From contig BSBN01000843.1 in the NCBI GenBank assembly GCA_027924645.1, forward strand, positions 1 to 64,000: 64,000 nucleotides of DNA, read 5' to 3'. Shown one piece after another: positions 1-11,923 of this stretch (position 1 is its first letter; every line of letters begins with the position of its first letter). Both the position numbers and the translations under genes were made by a program. Source of the DNA: Cunninghamia lanceolata. Taxonomy: Eukaryota > Streptophyta > Pinopsida > Cupressales > Cupressaceae. Below the pieces are notes generated by a model. It was not told the DNA's origin and did not search any database. It saw nothing but the letters and a program-made list of their open reading frames with translations.

Positions 1-3000
1 AGATAGGCATGTTGATGATGGTGTAATACCCACCCATTCAACAAAAAAATGCATTTATAAAAAATTCAATCACCCTCTAACCTCCCAATACATATACAAT
101 GACATTGAGTGCACTTGTGATAGGTTACACCCTTTGCACCCTATGGATCATAGTCTCCTCCACAGAAAATAAGATAACAAATATAGCATAAGTGGGAGGT
201 AGAAACACTAGAACTAGATGGTTCCACTACATGACCTTCTGCTAAACCACAAGACTAGGACATCTACATGCCATGCTACACAATGGTGTTTGTGAGGCTA
301 GAAATCATATGGAGGATTCGCACCTCCATAGTCTCCTTAATGACAATGACACTCTCACATAATGGATATATTTTTGGGCTAGTGGTCTTCATTGATGGAT
401 TACTACCTAGTAAACTCCCACTCTATCTTGGGTAGAGCCTCCACCTCTAGCCAAAAACTCTCACATATCAAAATAATTAGGAATTTCATGAAGAACAAAC
501 TTGCAATAAAATTTTCTTAGAAAATATAGTAGAACCTCATGGTTATTACAAAGAGGTTGGTCAAAGACCATGCAATACCTATCCTATAAATTATTTTTTA
601 TATCATTTTGATTGTAGCAATGGATAGGGAATCTTTGTGAAGTCATAGCAATGGGTGCATTAGTTTTTGGATCAATAAAAAGAGCAAAAATTTGGCTTTT
701 TATTATCTTTTTTTTCACTTCATCGTAGGATAACTTTGTCACATAAAATTGGAAATTTAACTCTCTATGAGTTTTCCTTTGATATATTTGACTCATCACT
801 AGGTCAACTTGCTTCATTATTACTTTCTATGTACTTGCAAATGATGCATGGTGGGGGTTTGTTATGGATGCCCTAAGTGTTGAAACTAATTTTGTAATTT
901 GAATTTTATTTTTTCTAAATGCCCTAATAAATCCTCTTAGATTTGTGGAGTGTTTATGGGAAGTGTTGGAGGAGATTCAGGTGAATCATGTTCTCTTTAT
1001 ATAATTCCTCATCTAAGTTAGGCTTTGGGCTAGGGTTTATAGAAGTTGGTATAAAAATAACTACAATAAGAAATGTATTCTAAAAAATAAAAATGTATGA
1101 GAATGCAAACAAAATTTGATAAAAAGACATGAAAATCCTTATTACTTACCTCTTCTATGACATGGCATTGCAAAATAACTTGGAAAAGGCTTGCCAATGC
1201 TATTTGTAAGAAAAACATGCTCAAGTTTTTCTTTCCAAAGAGCTCTTGGCCACAACAATGAGAAATGACTATCTTTTTTTTAATAGAATTATATAAAACA
1301 TGCATGTTATGGTTTGGTAATTACCAAGCCATAATATATGCATATTATGTTAACTTTTACATAACATGAATGTGTTTACTTTAAACTAATTATTTGGCCA
1401 CTTTTTTGTCTCCCAATTTGGTGCAATCACCCTAGAGTTAGATCTAACTACCCCTTCCTTTAGTATGTCTAAAATATGTAATGCCCAAATTTGTTTTTTA
1501 ATTATAATATCAAGATTCTATTTACAAGGCCCCAACCTATCAACAATAGGAAGAACATTTCTAACACTATCATATACATAAACAAGCTACCTAGAAGAAA
1601 GGTAATAACATCATCCTATACTATTACCAAAGGAGTGACTACCATACTAAATTAGAAACTACTAAACAACAAAAATCACACCATACACTAAACCTTGAAA
1701 CCGTAATCGACCAAGTAACACCATGCCACATACAAAGCAATACCAAGTTGTATAATAAAAAACCCTAGAACAAAGAAGATAAAAAGTTGTCACATATCAC
1801 AACACACCACTTGGACCATCACCATGACCAATAAAAGACTACACATGCCCATGAACACTGCTATTCCTAAGAGGCACAATTTTCCACCTCTTAGGAGGCA
1901 TTGTACAACTTTGTATGGCAAGTGTCTCTTGTACGATGTGTTTGCCACTCTCAAACCAACTGGTGAATGCACTATTTATTGCTATACAAGACTACATTTG
2001 TTGTAGTGAACAAGTATTCATTGCAAAGAATACACATTCATCATTTATTGGTAAATTAGTGAACATGTCTTAATACATGCAAAAACATTATTTTAAATGG
2101 ATTGAATCTGAGATAAGGTTTCCAATGTAACTACATTTCTAAAACACATTTTCCTTGATAAGTTTTGATCTTATTCTAGTTACGACTTCCACATAGACTC
2201 ATCTAGGCATATATCACTCAACCATTCACTCAAACATTCAAATATTCAAAACAAATGTTTTTTCAATAGCCATTAATCATACAGATGTCCATAACATCAA
2301 GATCTACAATTTTCCTCAAAAATAAGCGCATAAGAAGGATTACAAGATTCCTCCTTTACTCTTAAGAATAAAAATGAAATAAAGTATTGTTACAAAGAGT
2401 TTATCAAATTCCAACTACATTTAGGATCTTCAAAACACTAAAAATGAGCTCCTAACCAAGAAACTATTATAAGGTTAATGGAAGAGATCTACCTACTAAG
2501 AGTATGACATAATTAAGGTCTATGGACGATCAAACTACTCAATTAAATTCCCAAGAATAAGGAGAAGAGTCATGGATCTACAAAACCCTCTTTTTTGAAA
2601 TGAAAGGATCACACAAGGGTGTCACACAAGATACACAATGACTCACACAAAGGTCTCTCACAAGAATTACAAGAATCCCACACACATGGTCTCTCTCAAG
2701 ACATATAATGATTCACATAAAGGTTACTCACAATCAAACCACTTATGGTTTCACATAAAATAGGTAATAAAGAAGAGTTTTCTATTACATTAAGGAATAA
2801 CAAGCTTATCATTAATGGAGTCTTCTTCCTCCTACCAATAGTACACATACTCACATTAAGCCACACAAAAGGTATACAAGGGATTGAAACAAAACTATAG
2901 ATCTCATTCATGGATCCATCTCAAGGAAGCATAGGTTTGAATCAAATAAATCTACACAAATCCATATTATGGAAAACGATGGTTCGAGTCAAACCATAGA

Positions 3001-4424
3001 GATTAATATTCAAACATAAATCTTTTCTTTACACATAAAGATGCAAGGATATATACAATGTTATCTTTGCATAAAATACATAAAATATAAGAATCTATAT
3101 AAGATCTAAATCATAGCAAAAAGGTCTATGTTCATTTCATACTTACTATGAAGAAAGAATGGAAATACAAGAATTAAAGCAAAGGAAAATACCTTTCTTT
3201 GCAAGCAAAGGTCATTAAGATGAAGGAAAACCTTCTTTCATTTCTCCAAAGCATTTAAGGAGAATCCAAGAGACTCCATGTGAGCTCTTCCATGCCCCCA
3301 AACAAACACCATGAAGAAAATATTATTCAACAAACTCAAGGGATGTTCTACAAGCTCTAAAACATATATCCTCAAGCATATGGAAAACACTTCCATTGTT
3401 ATAAGTTAAATCTCAAGATTCACATAAATACCTATAACAGAAATTTTCCAAACTCTCAAGAGCACTAAAACTCTTAGAAACTCCATTAGAGTTCTCTCTC
3501 ATTATTTCTCTCAAAATATCTATCTCTAAAGTGGAATAATTAATAATTTAATTCTAAAAGAATAAATCCCTTAGTTAAGCACAATCTCATGATTATATAA
3601 GATACAACCCAAGATATCAAACCCCCACCAATCAAATGGTGATATTTTTCTATCATCTCTCTGTAAGATAAAACATTGTACATACTTTTCAAATTTTGTT
3701 GTTGCATTTTCACTCATTTTAATTGTCATTATAGCATGTATTTTAGACCCCATTTGTCATCTTCTCTAGTCTGGTCCTAGTGTGCACATGCCACCTTGTC
3801 TAGTTTCATGTGTTTACTCCTTATTGATTTGTTTATTTTATTTTGACTCCTAGTCCTAGGCACCTTTCCCCTTTACCTAACCTCTTACCCCTTCACCTTT
3901 CCATCATTTTATCCTCTTAATCAAACTATTTAATGAAATCACAAGTCCTAATAATAGTGCAACAACCACCTTCAAGCTCCTAAAATATCAAACTTTAGAT
4001 CTCCTCATGCTTAATGACCACCAAACCTAGATGGAAAAAAATTCTCTTGAGTGGTCCTAGAAAATTGAGCCTTGGGGCTTCTCCTTATTTGTGGGAAAAA
4101 AAGGGGTGGGGAGAAGTCCTTTAGGTCCAAATGACTCCAAAATTTTAGAGACTGTGCAAAATCTAATATTGTTCACTTCTCAAAATGGAAACCTATTATG
4201 ATAGTTAGAAAAGCATGTGGTAACATAGCAAAATATGTGTTAAATCATAAAAAATACACCACAAGAGAGAGAAAAAGAGAAATGGAGGAAAACACATCTA
4301 GTATTTTGACTGGTAACCATGAGGATTGGAATCAAGATGCCATTATAAGCTTATAGACTAAATTTAAGATAATTCTAAGCCAAAATGACGCTACAAGGTT
4401 CTAGGAGAAGTCCATATAGATAGG
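1..4424. other. Gene-poor region, no recognisable gene
   Basis: AT-rich sequence with only short open frames on both strands and no domain that I recognise. On the minus strand at about 835-584 there is a 77-residue open stretch followed by a further readable stretch after one stop; it could be the remnant of an old coding sequence, but I see no family motif. Around 2600-2720 the sequence is rich in short CACACAA/TCTCTCACAAG words and looks like low-complexity drift. No LTR boundary, primer site or RNA gene was found. Confidence 0.5.
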
Positions 4425-4530
4425 ATTAGGGAGTAGTCCAATCCTATTCCTGAGACTAGGGTGTAGTCCTACCCTATGTCTAAGATCAGGGAGACATCCT
4501 ACCCTATGCCTAGGACTAGGGAGAAGTCCT
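4425..4530. repeat. 30-bp minisatellite, about 3.5 units
   Basis: Units beginning ATTAGG/ACTAGG/ATCAGG/ACTAGG start at 4425, 4455, 4485 and 4515, exactly 30 bp apart, each holding a GGGAG-AGTCCT-ACCCTATGCC core. A shorter, diverged unit lies just upstream near 4400. The array stops where copia element A begins, and the 5-bp target duplication GTCCT of that element is part of the repeat unit. Confidence 0.8.
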
Positions 4531-4531
4531 A

Positions 4532-5779
4532 TGTTGCAAGTATGGGCCTAACCAGTGTTGTCATTGATGCCAACATACTCCTATTGCATTAATGATAAGG
4601 ATTGGATGAATTGTTTGCTGAGGATATTGAGAAAATTGGTCATATCAGGAATAGAGAAGAACAGTGAAGATAGTAAGGTAAAAGTCCAAGATAAGATGAG
4701 GATCAGAGGATACGGTTTAAAGGTTTGTAGATATATGTCTTAAGGTGTTCCAGTAGAGATTTCAGAGGTCTGCATGAAGATTTGAAGAAGTTGTGGCTGC
4801 TGAAGTAAAACAAGTTCCGGCAGGTGTTCATAGGTGACAAAATGATACAGATAGGTCTGGTGAGATCCAGAAATGCATTATCTTGTTCTGCGGATTTGAG
4901 GGAATGTTTAGGAAGTCTTTGTGAAGTGTCAACTTGATTGGTTCATGGTTTGAAGGTACGCAAGCATCTATTCCTTTGTGACAGTGATGACAGACTGTGT
5001 TCTTGAGGTTCTAGATGAAGGAGAGAAGGATTTCAGTAAGAAGATGAAGTGTGGATGTTCTTGGTGATTCAGACAAGCTTGTGGAGATCTTTGGATCGTG
5101 TCAAGTTCATGTTGGTGGTCTGCATTGGATTTGAAGCTCGCATTTGATGAATTGCTTCTGGATGAAGGTGTTCTTCCTGAGACTGGCCGACCGGATGAGT
5201 TACACATCCTGCGGATGATCTTATAGTTGTTTGCCGACTTAGATGATTATTCCTAAGTCGATGTCTTGTATAAATAAGGAATTGTAAAGTCATTTCAAGA
5301 TGTGTCTTGTGGAGATAAGAGTGTGGTAGCAAGGAGGAAAGCGAAAGGTAGAGAAGAAGTTTTGGGCTTAAATGGAACTGATTCAAGCATGTTGAAGATG
5401 CTATACTCCAGTTCATGTATGTGATACTTACTATTTTGTAGACAGTGTGTCTCTTGTAGGTAGTGAGCCTCTTGTGAGCAGTGTGCTCAGGTAGTGAGCC
5501 CTAATTGGAATGTACCATTTTGTTCTTTCTATTCTTCTAACAGAGAATACAATCTTGGGTTAATTACCCCATAGTTTTTCCCTTAGCCAGGTTTTCCATG
5601 TCAAAATCTTGGTGTCCTATGTGTTAACGTGTTTCTGCTCTTGATTTCATGCATTATGTTTCCATGATTGATTTATCATTATGCTACTGAATTACTAAGT
5701 GGACTTAAGTGTTTAATTGGAAGAAAGTTTTGAACAACTGATTCACCCCCCCTCTCAGTTGTCTACCTTGAATCTAACA
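4532..5779 (+). repeat. 5' LTR of copia element A
   Basis: 1248 bp, TGTTGCAAGTATGG at the start and TAACA at the end, matched along its whole length by 10310-11555. It contains a TATA box near 5269, a GGTAGTGAGCC block near 5458-5500, the TTTTTCCC and GGTTTTCCA words near 5574-5600, and a GATTCACCCCCCCTCTCAGT block near 5740-5760. The last three recur in elements B and F. Confidence 0.95.
5235..5276 (+). promoter_or_regulatory. Probable LTR core promoter with adjoining inverted repeat
   Basis: TATAAATA lies at 5269-5276 and is kept at 11045-11052 in the other LTR. Just upstream is an 8-bp inverted repeat, CGACTTAG at 5235-5242 and CTAAGTCG at 5253-5260, with a 10-base loop. In the 3' LTR the outer pair is lost through C-to-T change. 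A TATA box at this place is the usual arrangement for an LTR promoter; a role for the inverted repeat is only inferred. Confidence 0.55.
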
Positions 5780-5781
5780 AT

Positions 5782-5793
5782 TGGTATTAGAGC
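5782..5793 (+). other. Primer binding site (initiator Met tRNA)
   Basis: TGGTATTAGAGC begins two bases after the LTR end; it equals the usual plant copia site complementary to initiator Met tRNA apart from one C-to-T change. It marks the start of minus-strand DNA synthesis and fixes the 3' end of the LTR. Confidence 0.9.
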
Positions 5794-5836
5794 CAAGTTT
5801 CTCTAAAAGGAGCTTAACTGCTTGAGGAGATCTAGG

Positions 5837-7333
5837 ATGTCATCCTACAAGAAGGATAGTCTGAAGTTTGATGGAACCAATTTTAATCTCTGGAAAAGTT
5901 GCATGAAATGTCACCTGCAATGTATGGGAATGCAGTATTGGAACATGGCTTCAACAAAGTATACTCCTCCTCAGGGTGGTCTGAAATCCCCAAATGAAAT
6001 CACAGATGCTGAAAACAATCTGCGGACTATAGAAGCTCTTCTAAGCGCACTATCAGATTCAGAGCTTTTGAATGTTGTTGACCTACCAATTGCTTTTGAG
6101 ATTTGGCAAAAACTGGAACTTCTGCATGAAGGAGACAAGTATGTTAAATGTGCAAGGTTACAAAGTCTAAAAGGGAAATTTGAAAATCTAAAGATGAGAA
6201 ATGATGAAAATATTACTACTTTTATTGCAAGAGTAAATGAGATTGTTTGTGGAATTAGAAATGCTGGTGGAGTCTTGGATGAAGATGAGATTGTTGGCAA
6301 AATTCTCAAATCCCTTCCTGCCTCTTATAAAATCAAGGTTGTTGCCATTGAAGAATTCAGAGCCCATATAACTGTCACAAGAGATCAATTGGCTGGCAAA
6401 TTGGTTACATTTGAAATGACCGAGTTTGGAGATGCCCCCCAAAGACTGAATCAACATTCAAATCCAGTGCCTCTGTAAAAGGTAAACAAAGATTTGATCT
6501 GGGAGAACTCTTCAAGGAAACTATCATTGTATGAAAAAGCAAGAAAAGACCTGGAAGAAGAAGAAGCTGAAACTACTCAACTTGAAGCTCTTACTGCAAA
6601 AAGATTGCCAAGAGGATCCGGTAAGTATGAAGGAAAATTGCCTTTTAAGTGTTTTAATTGCAATAAGATTGGTCATTTTTCCTCAAAGTGTCCGGAAAGA
6701 TTTTCAAGGCCAAATCCTAACAGATCAAGGTTCCAAAAGAACTGTTACTATGTTCATGAGGAAGATGATAATGAAGGGGTAACAGATGATGAATCAGAGA
6801 CAAGAAATAAATCCGGAAGTGATTGGGTGTTTATTGCCATCAAGGAAGAAGAACCATTGTCCTCTGAATCTGTCAATCATAAAGTTGTAGAAAGAGCTCT
6901 GGCTGCCCAAGTTGAAGAAAAGGATAATTGGGTCATTGACAGTGGATGCTCTCATCATATGACAGGTGACAAAAATAATTTCATAGATTTGGAAAGGTAT
7001 GGAGGAGTGGTAAAGTTTGGTGATAATTCTGCTGGTAGAATAAGAGGAAGAGGAACTATTTCTTTTGATGGAAGGAACAAAACCGGTAATGTACTGTATG
7101 TTGAAGGATTGAAGCACAATCTTCTCAGTGTTGGTCAGTTGGTGGACAAAGGCTATGATCTTCGATTTAAAAATGGAAAATGCAAGATCTTTGAAAGTTC
7201 TGGAATAGAGATTGCATTCAGTACTCAAACTAAAGGTAATATCTTTCACTTGGTTGGTACTGGTAAAAGTTGTTTATTTGTTCAAGTTGATCAGGGTTGG
7301 TTATGGCAAAGGAGAATGTGTCATGAATTTTGA
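5837..7333 (+). pseudogene. Copia gag and protease, broken
   Basis: The capsid/nucleocapsid and aspartic protease part of the polyprotein. ATG at 5837 (MSSYKKDS) is the first methionine of the frame; the N-terminal part (LKFDGTNFNLWK) is of the copia gag type that packages element RNA. A C-run near 6432-6440 marks a frameshift that is compensated near 6525, so the stop at 6476-6478 lies in the out-of-frame stretch. A CCHC zinc knuckle is at 6650-6691 (C-X2-C-X4-H-X4-C). The protease active site reads WVIDSGCSHHM, with the D-S-G codons at 6938-6946. Another frame change near 7320 leads into the integrase region. Not functional as it stands. Confidence 0.9.
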
Positions 7334-8270
7334 TAATATCATCAAGATAAGCAATACTCAGGATGTAAGAGATCTTCCAAAACTAGTGAAACCTACAAAT
7401 AGTTTGTGCAAAGAATGTCATTTGGGAAAACAAAGTAGAGTCTCATTTAAAAGCAAGGAACAATCTTCTACTGGATTATTAGACTTAGTTCATACTGATC
7501 TTTGTGGTTTGGCAAGAATCAAGAGTGTGCAAGGTGATAGATACTTCATGTTACTAATTGATGACTATTCCTGGATGATGTGGGTAATCTTTATGAAAGA
7601 GAAATTAGAAGCTCTTGAGAAATTCAAAATATTCAAGACAATGGTAGAGAATGAAACCAGATTAAAATTGAAATGTCTGAGGTTTGATAGAGGTGGATAA
7701 TTCACATTCGGTGAGTTCATAGATTTCTGTGAGAAACATGGAATAAAGAGACACTTGTCTGCTCCTAGGACTCCACAGCAGAATGGAGTAGTTGAGAGAA
7801 AGAACCAGACCATCTAGGAAGCATCTAGGACAATGATGATGGAAGCAAATGTTCCTCAGATCTATTGGAGTGAAGTTGTCAGCACTGTAGTCTATACTCT
7901 CAATCGAGTTCAAATCAGAAGCAATACCGGTAAGACTCCTTATGAACTTTGGTTTGGCATCACTCCTACTATGAGGTATTTCAGAGTTTTTGGTAGCAAA
8001 TGTTACATTAAAAGAGATGAAGATCTAGGAAAGTTTGATGCTAGAAGTGATTAAGGAATATTTTTGGGTTACTCTACTCAAAGCAAAGCATACCAGTGTT
8101 ATAACAAGAGACTGAGAAAGATGATAGAAAGTACAAATGTGAAGGTTGATGAAGGAATTGAAAAACCCTCAAGGTTTTATGAATATGATGAAGATGATCA
8201 GAATGGTGTTCTGACTCAAGGAGCCTAAGCCACTTCTGAAAGTCAGATTCAAACTGATCTGGTAAATCAA
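7322..8270 (+). pseudogene. Copia integrase, with several stops
   Basis: Begins with the GAG-pre-integrase segment (CKECHLGKQSR) followed by the DDE core: HTDLCG near 7490, LLIDDYSW near 7555 and VVERKNQ near 7790, so the catalytic acidic residues can still be read. One frame runs from about 7320 onward, interrupted by TAA at 7698-7700, TAG at 7815-7817, TAA at 8052-8054 and TAA at 8226-8228. The stop at 7815 falls where related proteins usually have glutamine; those at 7698 and 8052 fall at usual glutamate positions. The integrase would insert the cDNA into chromosomes and make a 5-bp target duplication, which agrees with GTCCT at the ends. Confidence 0.88.
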
Positions 8271-8279
8271 GAAGAAGAG

Positions 8280-9989
8280 ATGAGTTTTAATGAGCTTGAT
8301 CAAGAATCAGAAGTGCAAGAAATTCCCAAAGTTCCAAGGTATGTAAGACTGAACCACTTTGAAGATCAGATCATAGGTGACAAAAGCAAAGGTGTACAAA
8401 CTAGAAGGAGAATTACTCAAGATTTAGATAAGTATTGTCTGATTTCAAAGATTGAACCTAAGACAGTGAATGAAGCTTGCAATGATGAAAACTGGACTAA
8501 AGAAATGGAGGAAGAGCTGATGCAAATTGAGAAAAATCACAATTGGGATCTTGTTCCCAGACCTAGAAACAAAAATGTGATTGGAACCAAATGGGTCTTC
8601 CAGAACAAACTGAATGAAGTTGGTGAAGTAATCAGAAATAAAGCCAGATTGGTCTGCAAGGGCTATTCTCAAATAGTAAGAGTTGATTTTCAAGAAACCT
8701 TTGCTCCGGTGGCAAGAATTGAAGTAGCCAGATTATTTCTTGAATTTTCTGCCTTCAAAGATTTTAAAGTGTATCAGATGGATGTCAAGTCTGCCTTCCT
8801 GAATGGTGACTTGGAAGAAGAAGTGTACATTGAGCAACCAGATGGATTTCAATTATTTGATCATGGTGATATGGTCTACAAGTTGAAGAAGGCACTGTAT
8901 GGACTGAAGCAAGCCCCAAGAGCCTAGTATGAAAGATTGGATAAACATCTTTTAAAGATTGGTTTCAACAAAGGTACTGCTAACAGTAATTTGTATTTCA
9001 AAATTGACCATGAAAATATCTTGATTGTTGAAGTGTTTGTTGATGATATCATTTTTGGAGGAAGAGATAGTATGTGTAAAACCTTTGCAAATCAAATGAA
9101 AAGTGAATTTGAGATGTCCATGCTTGGGGAAATGAATTTCTTCTTGGGTCTACAAATCACTCAAACAAAGAAAGGAATCTTCATTTCTCAGACCAAATAT
9201 GTGAAAGAATTGTTGAAGAAATTTGGGATGGAAGACTCAAATCCAATGAGTACTCCCATGGCAACTAGATGTAAGTTGAGCAAGAATGATGACTCTCCCA
9301 AGGTTGATTAGAAAAAGTATAGGTCAATGATTGGAGGACTATTGTATCTTACTCAAACTAGACTAGACATTATACAGGCTGTTGGTCTTGTTGCTAGATT
9401 CCAGGCTAATCCTAGAGAATCTCATGTCATGGCAATCAAGAGGATTTTTAGATATCTAAAAGGGACAGTTGAGTATGGTATGTGGTATCCTAGAGATCAT
9501 GATTTCTCTCTTCATGCATATACAGATGCTGATTGGACAGGAGATGTGGATGACTGGAAGAGTACCAGTGGTGGAACATTCTTTTTGGGGAAGAGATTGG
9601 TTTCTTGGCTGAGCAAGAAACAAGAGGCAATATCTTTGTCCACTACAGAAAAAAAATATATTGCAGCAGCAGGTAGTTGTACTCAAGTTTTGTGGATGAA
9701 GCAGATGCTAAGAGACATCAGAGTGGAGTATGAGGAGCCTATCACAATCTTCTGTGATAATTCAAGTTCAATAAATATATCGAAGAATCCGGTGTTGCAC
9801 TCAAAGACTAAACATATATCCATCAAGTTTCACTTTTTGAGAGAGCAAGTGAACAAGAATGAAGTCAGATTGGAGTTTGTGCCTTCCAAGGATCAGATTG
9901 CAGATATCTTTACTAAACCTCTACCTAAGGACTCTTTTGAATATCTCAGGGAGAAGTTAGGGGTTATTGCCCCTCTGGTGATGAACTAA
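8280..9989 (+). pseudogene. Copia reverse transcriptase and RNase H, two stops
   Basis: The reverse transcriptase part has [19 protein letters not shown], the [13 protein letters not shown] block and the catalytic FVDD box at 9036-9047. RNase H follows with ADWTGD and DNSSSINISKNP, ending in IFTKPLPKD and a stop at 9987-9989. The frame is the same as that of the integrase. TAG at 8925-8927 replaces a tryptophan usual at this place, and TAG at 9309-9311 interrupts the linker to RNase H. Residue W in DDWKSTSG, where family members normally have R, looks like a CpG decay change. The catalytic residues survive, so this copy died mainly through stop codons. Confidence 0.92.
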
Positions 9990-10309
9990 GATGCACTGAT
10001 GTGCATCAGTCCGGTGGATATCATAGTCATATCTTATGTTCTGAACTGATGTTAGGGAGCTGCTACTCAGGGGGAGCAGCTGGTATGAAGTGTTGAAGTT
10101 GCAAGTATGTGCCCTTTGCCATTGATGTCAAAGGGGGAGAGAAGAAATGTGAAAAACAAGTAGTTGCTGATCAAAAGGGGAGCAATAAAGGGAGAGAAGA
10201 CATGTGAATGGTTGTTGTTGATAGGGGGTGTTGTGACAGTAAGGAGAAGTTCTTATGGTCAAAACAGGTTTTCACATCATATGTTGCCATCAATGACAAA
10301 GGGGGAGAT
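9990..10309 (+). other. Copia element tail and polypurine tract
   Basis: Non-coding tail between RNase H and the 3' LTR. It contains a GGGGGAG word near 10070 and the polypurine tract AAAGGGGGAGA at 10298-10308, directly before the 3' LTR. The tract primes plus-strand synthesis and fixes the left end of the LTR. A short open frame at 10164-10370 crosses into the LTR and is not taken as a gene. Confidence 0.85.
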
Positions 10310-11555
10310 TGTTGCAAGTATGGGCCTAACTGATGTTGTCATTGATGTCAACATACTCCTGTTGCATTAATAATAAGGATTGGATGAACTATTTGCTGAG
10401 GATATTGAGAAAATTGGTCATATCAAGAACAAAGAAGAACAGTGAAGATAGTAAGGTAAAAGTCTAAGATAAGATGAGGATCAAAGGATGTCGTTTAAAG
10501 GGTTTGTAGATATATGTCTTAAGGTGTTCTAGTAGAGATTTTAGAGGTTTGTATGAAGATCTGAATAAGTTGTGGCCGCTCAAGTAAAATCGGTTCCGAC
10601 AGGTGTTCATAGGTGACAAAGTGATACAGATAGGTCCGGTGAGATCTGGAAATGCATTATCTTGTTCTGCAGATTTGAGGGAGTGTTTAGGAAGTCTTTG
10701 TGAAGTGTCAACTTGATTGGTTCATGGTTTGAAGGTCCGCAAGCATCTATTCCTTTGTGACAATGATGACAGATTGTGTTCTTGAGGTTCCGGATGGAGA
10801 GAAGGATTTCAGTAAGAAGATGAAGTGTGGATGTTCTTGGTGATTTAGGCAAGCTTGTGGAGATCTTTGGATCGTGTCCAATTCGTGTTGGTGGTCTGCA
10901 TTGGAGTTGAAGCTCACATTTGATGAATTGCTTATGGATGAAGGTGTTCTTCCTAAGACTGGCCGACTAAATGAGTTACACATCCTGCGGATGATCTTAT
11001 AGTTGTTTGCTGACTTAGATGATTATTCCTAAGTTGATGTCTTGTATAAATAAGGAATTGTAAATTCATTTCAAGGTGTGTCTTGTGGAGATGAGAGTGT
11101 GGTAGTGAGGAGGAAAGCAAAAGGCAGAGCAAAAGTTTTGGGCTTAAATGGAATTGATTCAAGCATGGTGAAGATGCTATACTCCAGTTCATGTATGTGA
11201 TACTTACTATTTTGTAGACAATGTGTCTCTTGAAGGTAGTGAGCCTCTTATGAGTAGTGTGCTCGGGTAGTGAGCCCTAATTGGCATGTGCCATTTTGTT
11301 CTTTCTATTCTTCTAACAGTGAATACAATCTTGGGTTAATCACCCTGTGGTTTTTCCCTTAACCGGGTTTTCCACATCAAAATCTTGGTGTCCTATGTGT
11401 TAATGTGTTTCTGCTCTTGATTTCATGCATTATGTTTCCATGATTGATTTATCATTATGCTGCTAAATTGCTAAGTGGACTTAAGTGCTTAATTGGAAGA
11501 AAGTTTTGAACAACTGATTCACCCCCCCTCTCAGTTGTCTGCCCTGAATCTAACA
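10310..11555 (+). repeat. 3' LTR of copia element A
   Basis: 1246 bp, TGTTGCAAG to TAACA, parallel to 4532-5779. Most differences between the two are C/T and G/A, as expected from decay of methylated cytosines. TATAAATA is at 11045-11052. Confidence 0.95.
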
Positions 11556-11560
11556 GTCCT

Positions 11561-11918
11561 GTACCTCAAAATTGCCTAAATTTTGTAAAAAGCTACTTCT
11601 TAGTCTTCCAATCACTTCTCTAAATTGGTACTTATTGGAGGAGTAATATGATGGATTAAAAATCCCATAACTTCCACAAATGAATATATGCAACAAAAAG
11701 CCAAAAAACTATCATAAAAAGTGAATGAATTAATAGAATGAGCTCCTTGTATATGTAGGACAAGGAAGAAGAATGAAGGTAGGAATAAACAACTAACTAA
11801 CCTTCCAAAAGTGTGACACATGTTGGAAAACTTAGGACAATTGTGAGGACATGTGTGAAGTCCCTATGAGGTGAGACAAAATTATAAAAATCTTCTAAGT
11901 GAGCCTAAGTGTAATGTG
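11561..11918. other. Short stretch between elements A and B, nothing recognised
   Basis: About 360 bp of AT-rich flanking DNA. It resumes the sequence broken by element A (target GTCCT) and runs up to the target site AAAAG of element B. No gene or repeat is recognised. Confidence 0.6.
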
Positions 11919-11923
11919 AAAAG

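Larger units (their letters stand above)
4532..11555 (+). mobile_element. Full-length Ty1/copia LTR retrotransposon (element A)
   Basis: A 7.0-kb element with two long terminal repeats (4532-5779 and 10310-11555), an initiator-Met-tRNA primer site, a polypurine tract and the copia gene order gag, protease, integrase, reverse transcriptase, RNase H. LTR tips are TGTTG and TAACA. The target duplication GTCCT is at 4526-4530 and 11556-11560; one extra A at 4531 sits between the left copy and the TG. The coding region has several frameshifts and six in-frame stops after 7320, so the copy is inactive. By eye the LTRs agree at roughly 93-95 percent, so the insertion is not recent. Confidence 0.95.

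Noticed and set aside
1790..2006. Overlapping 60-codon frames on both strands
   Set aside because: Short, no motif, no splice or promoter context; overlapping frames on both strands are typical of chance.
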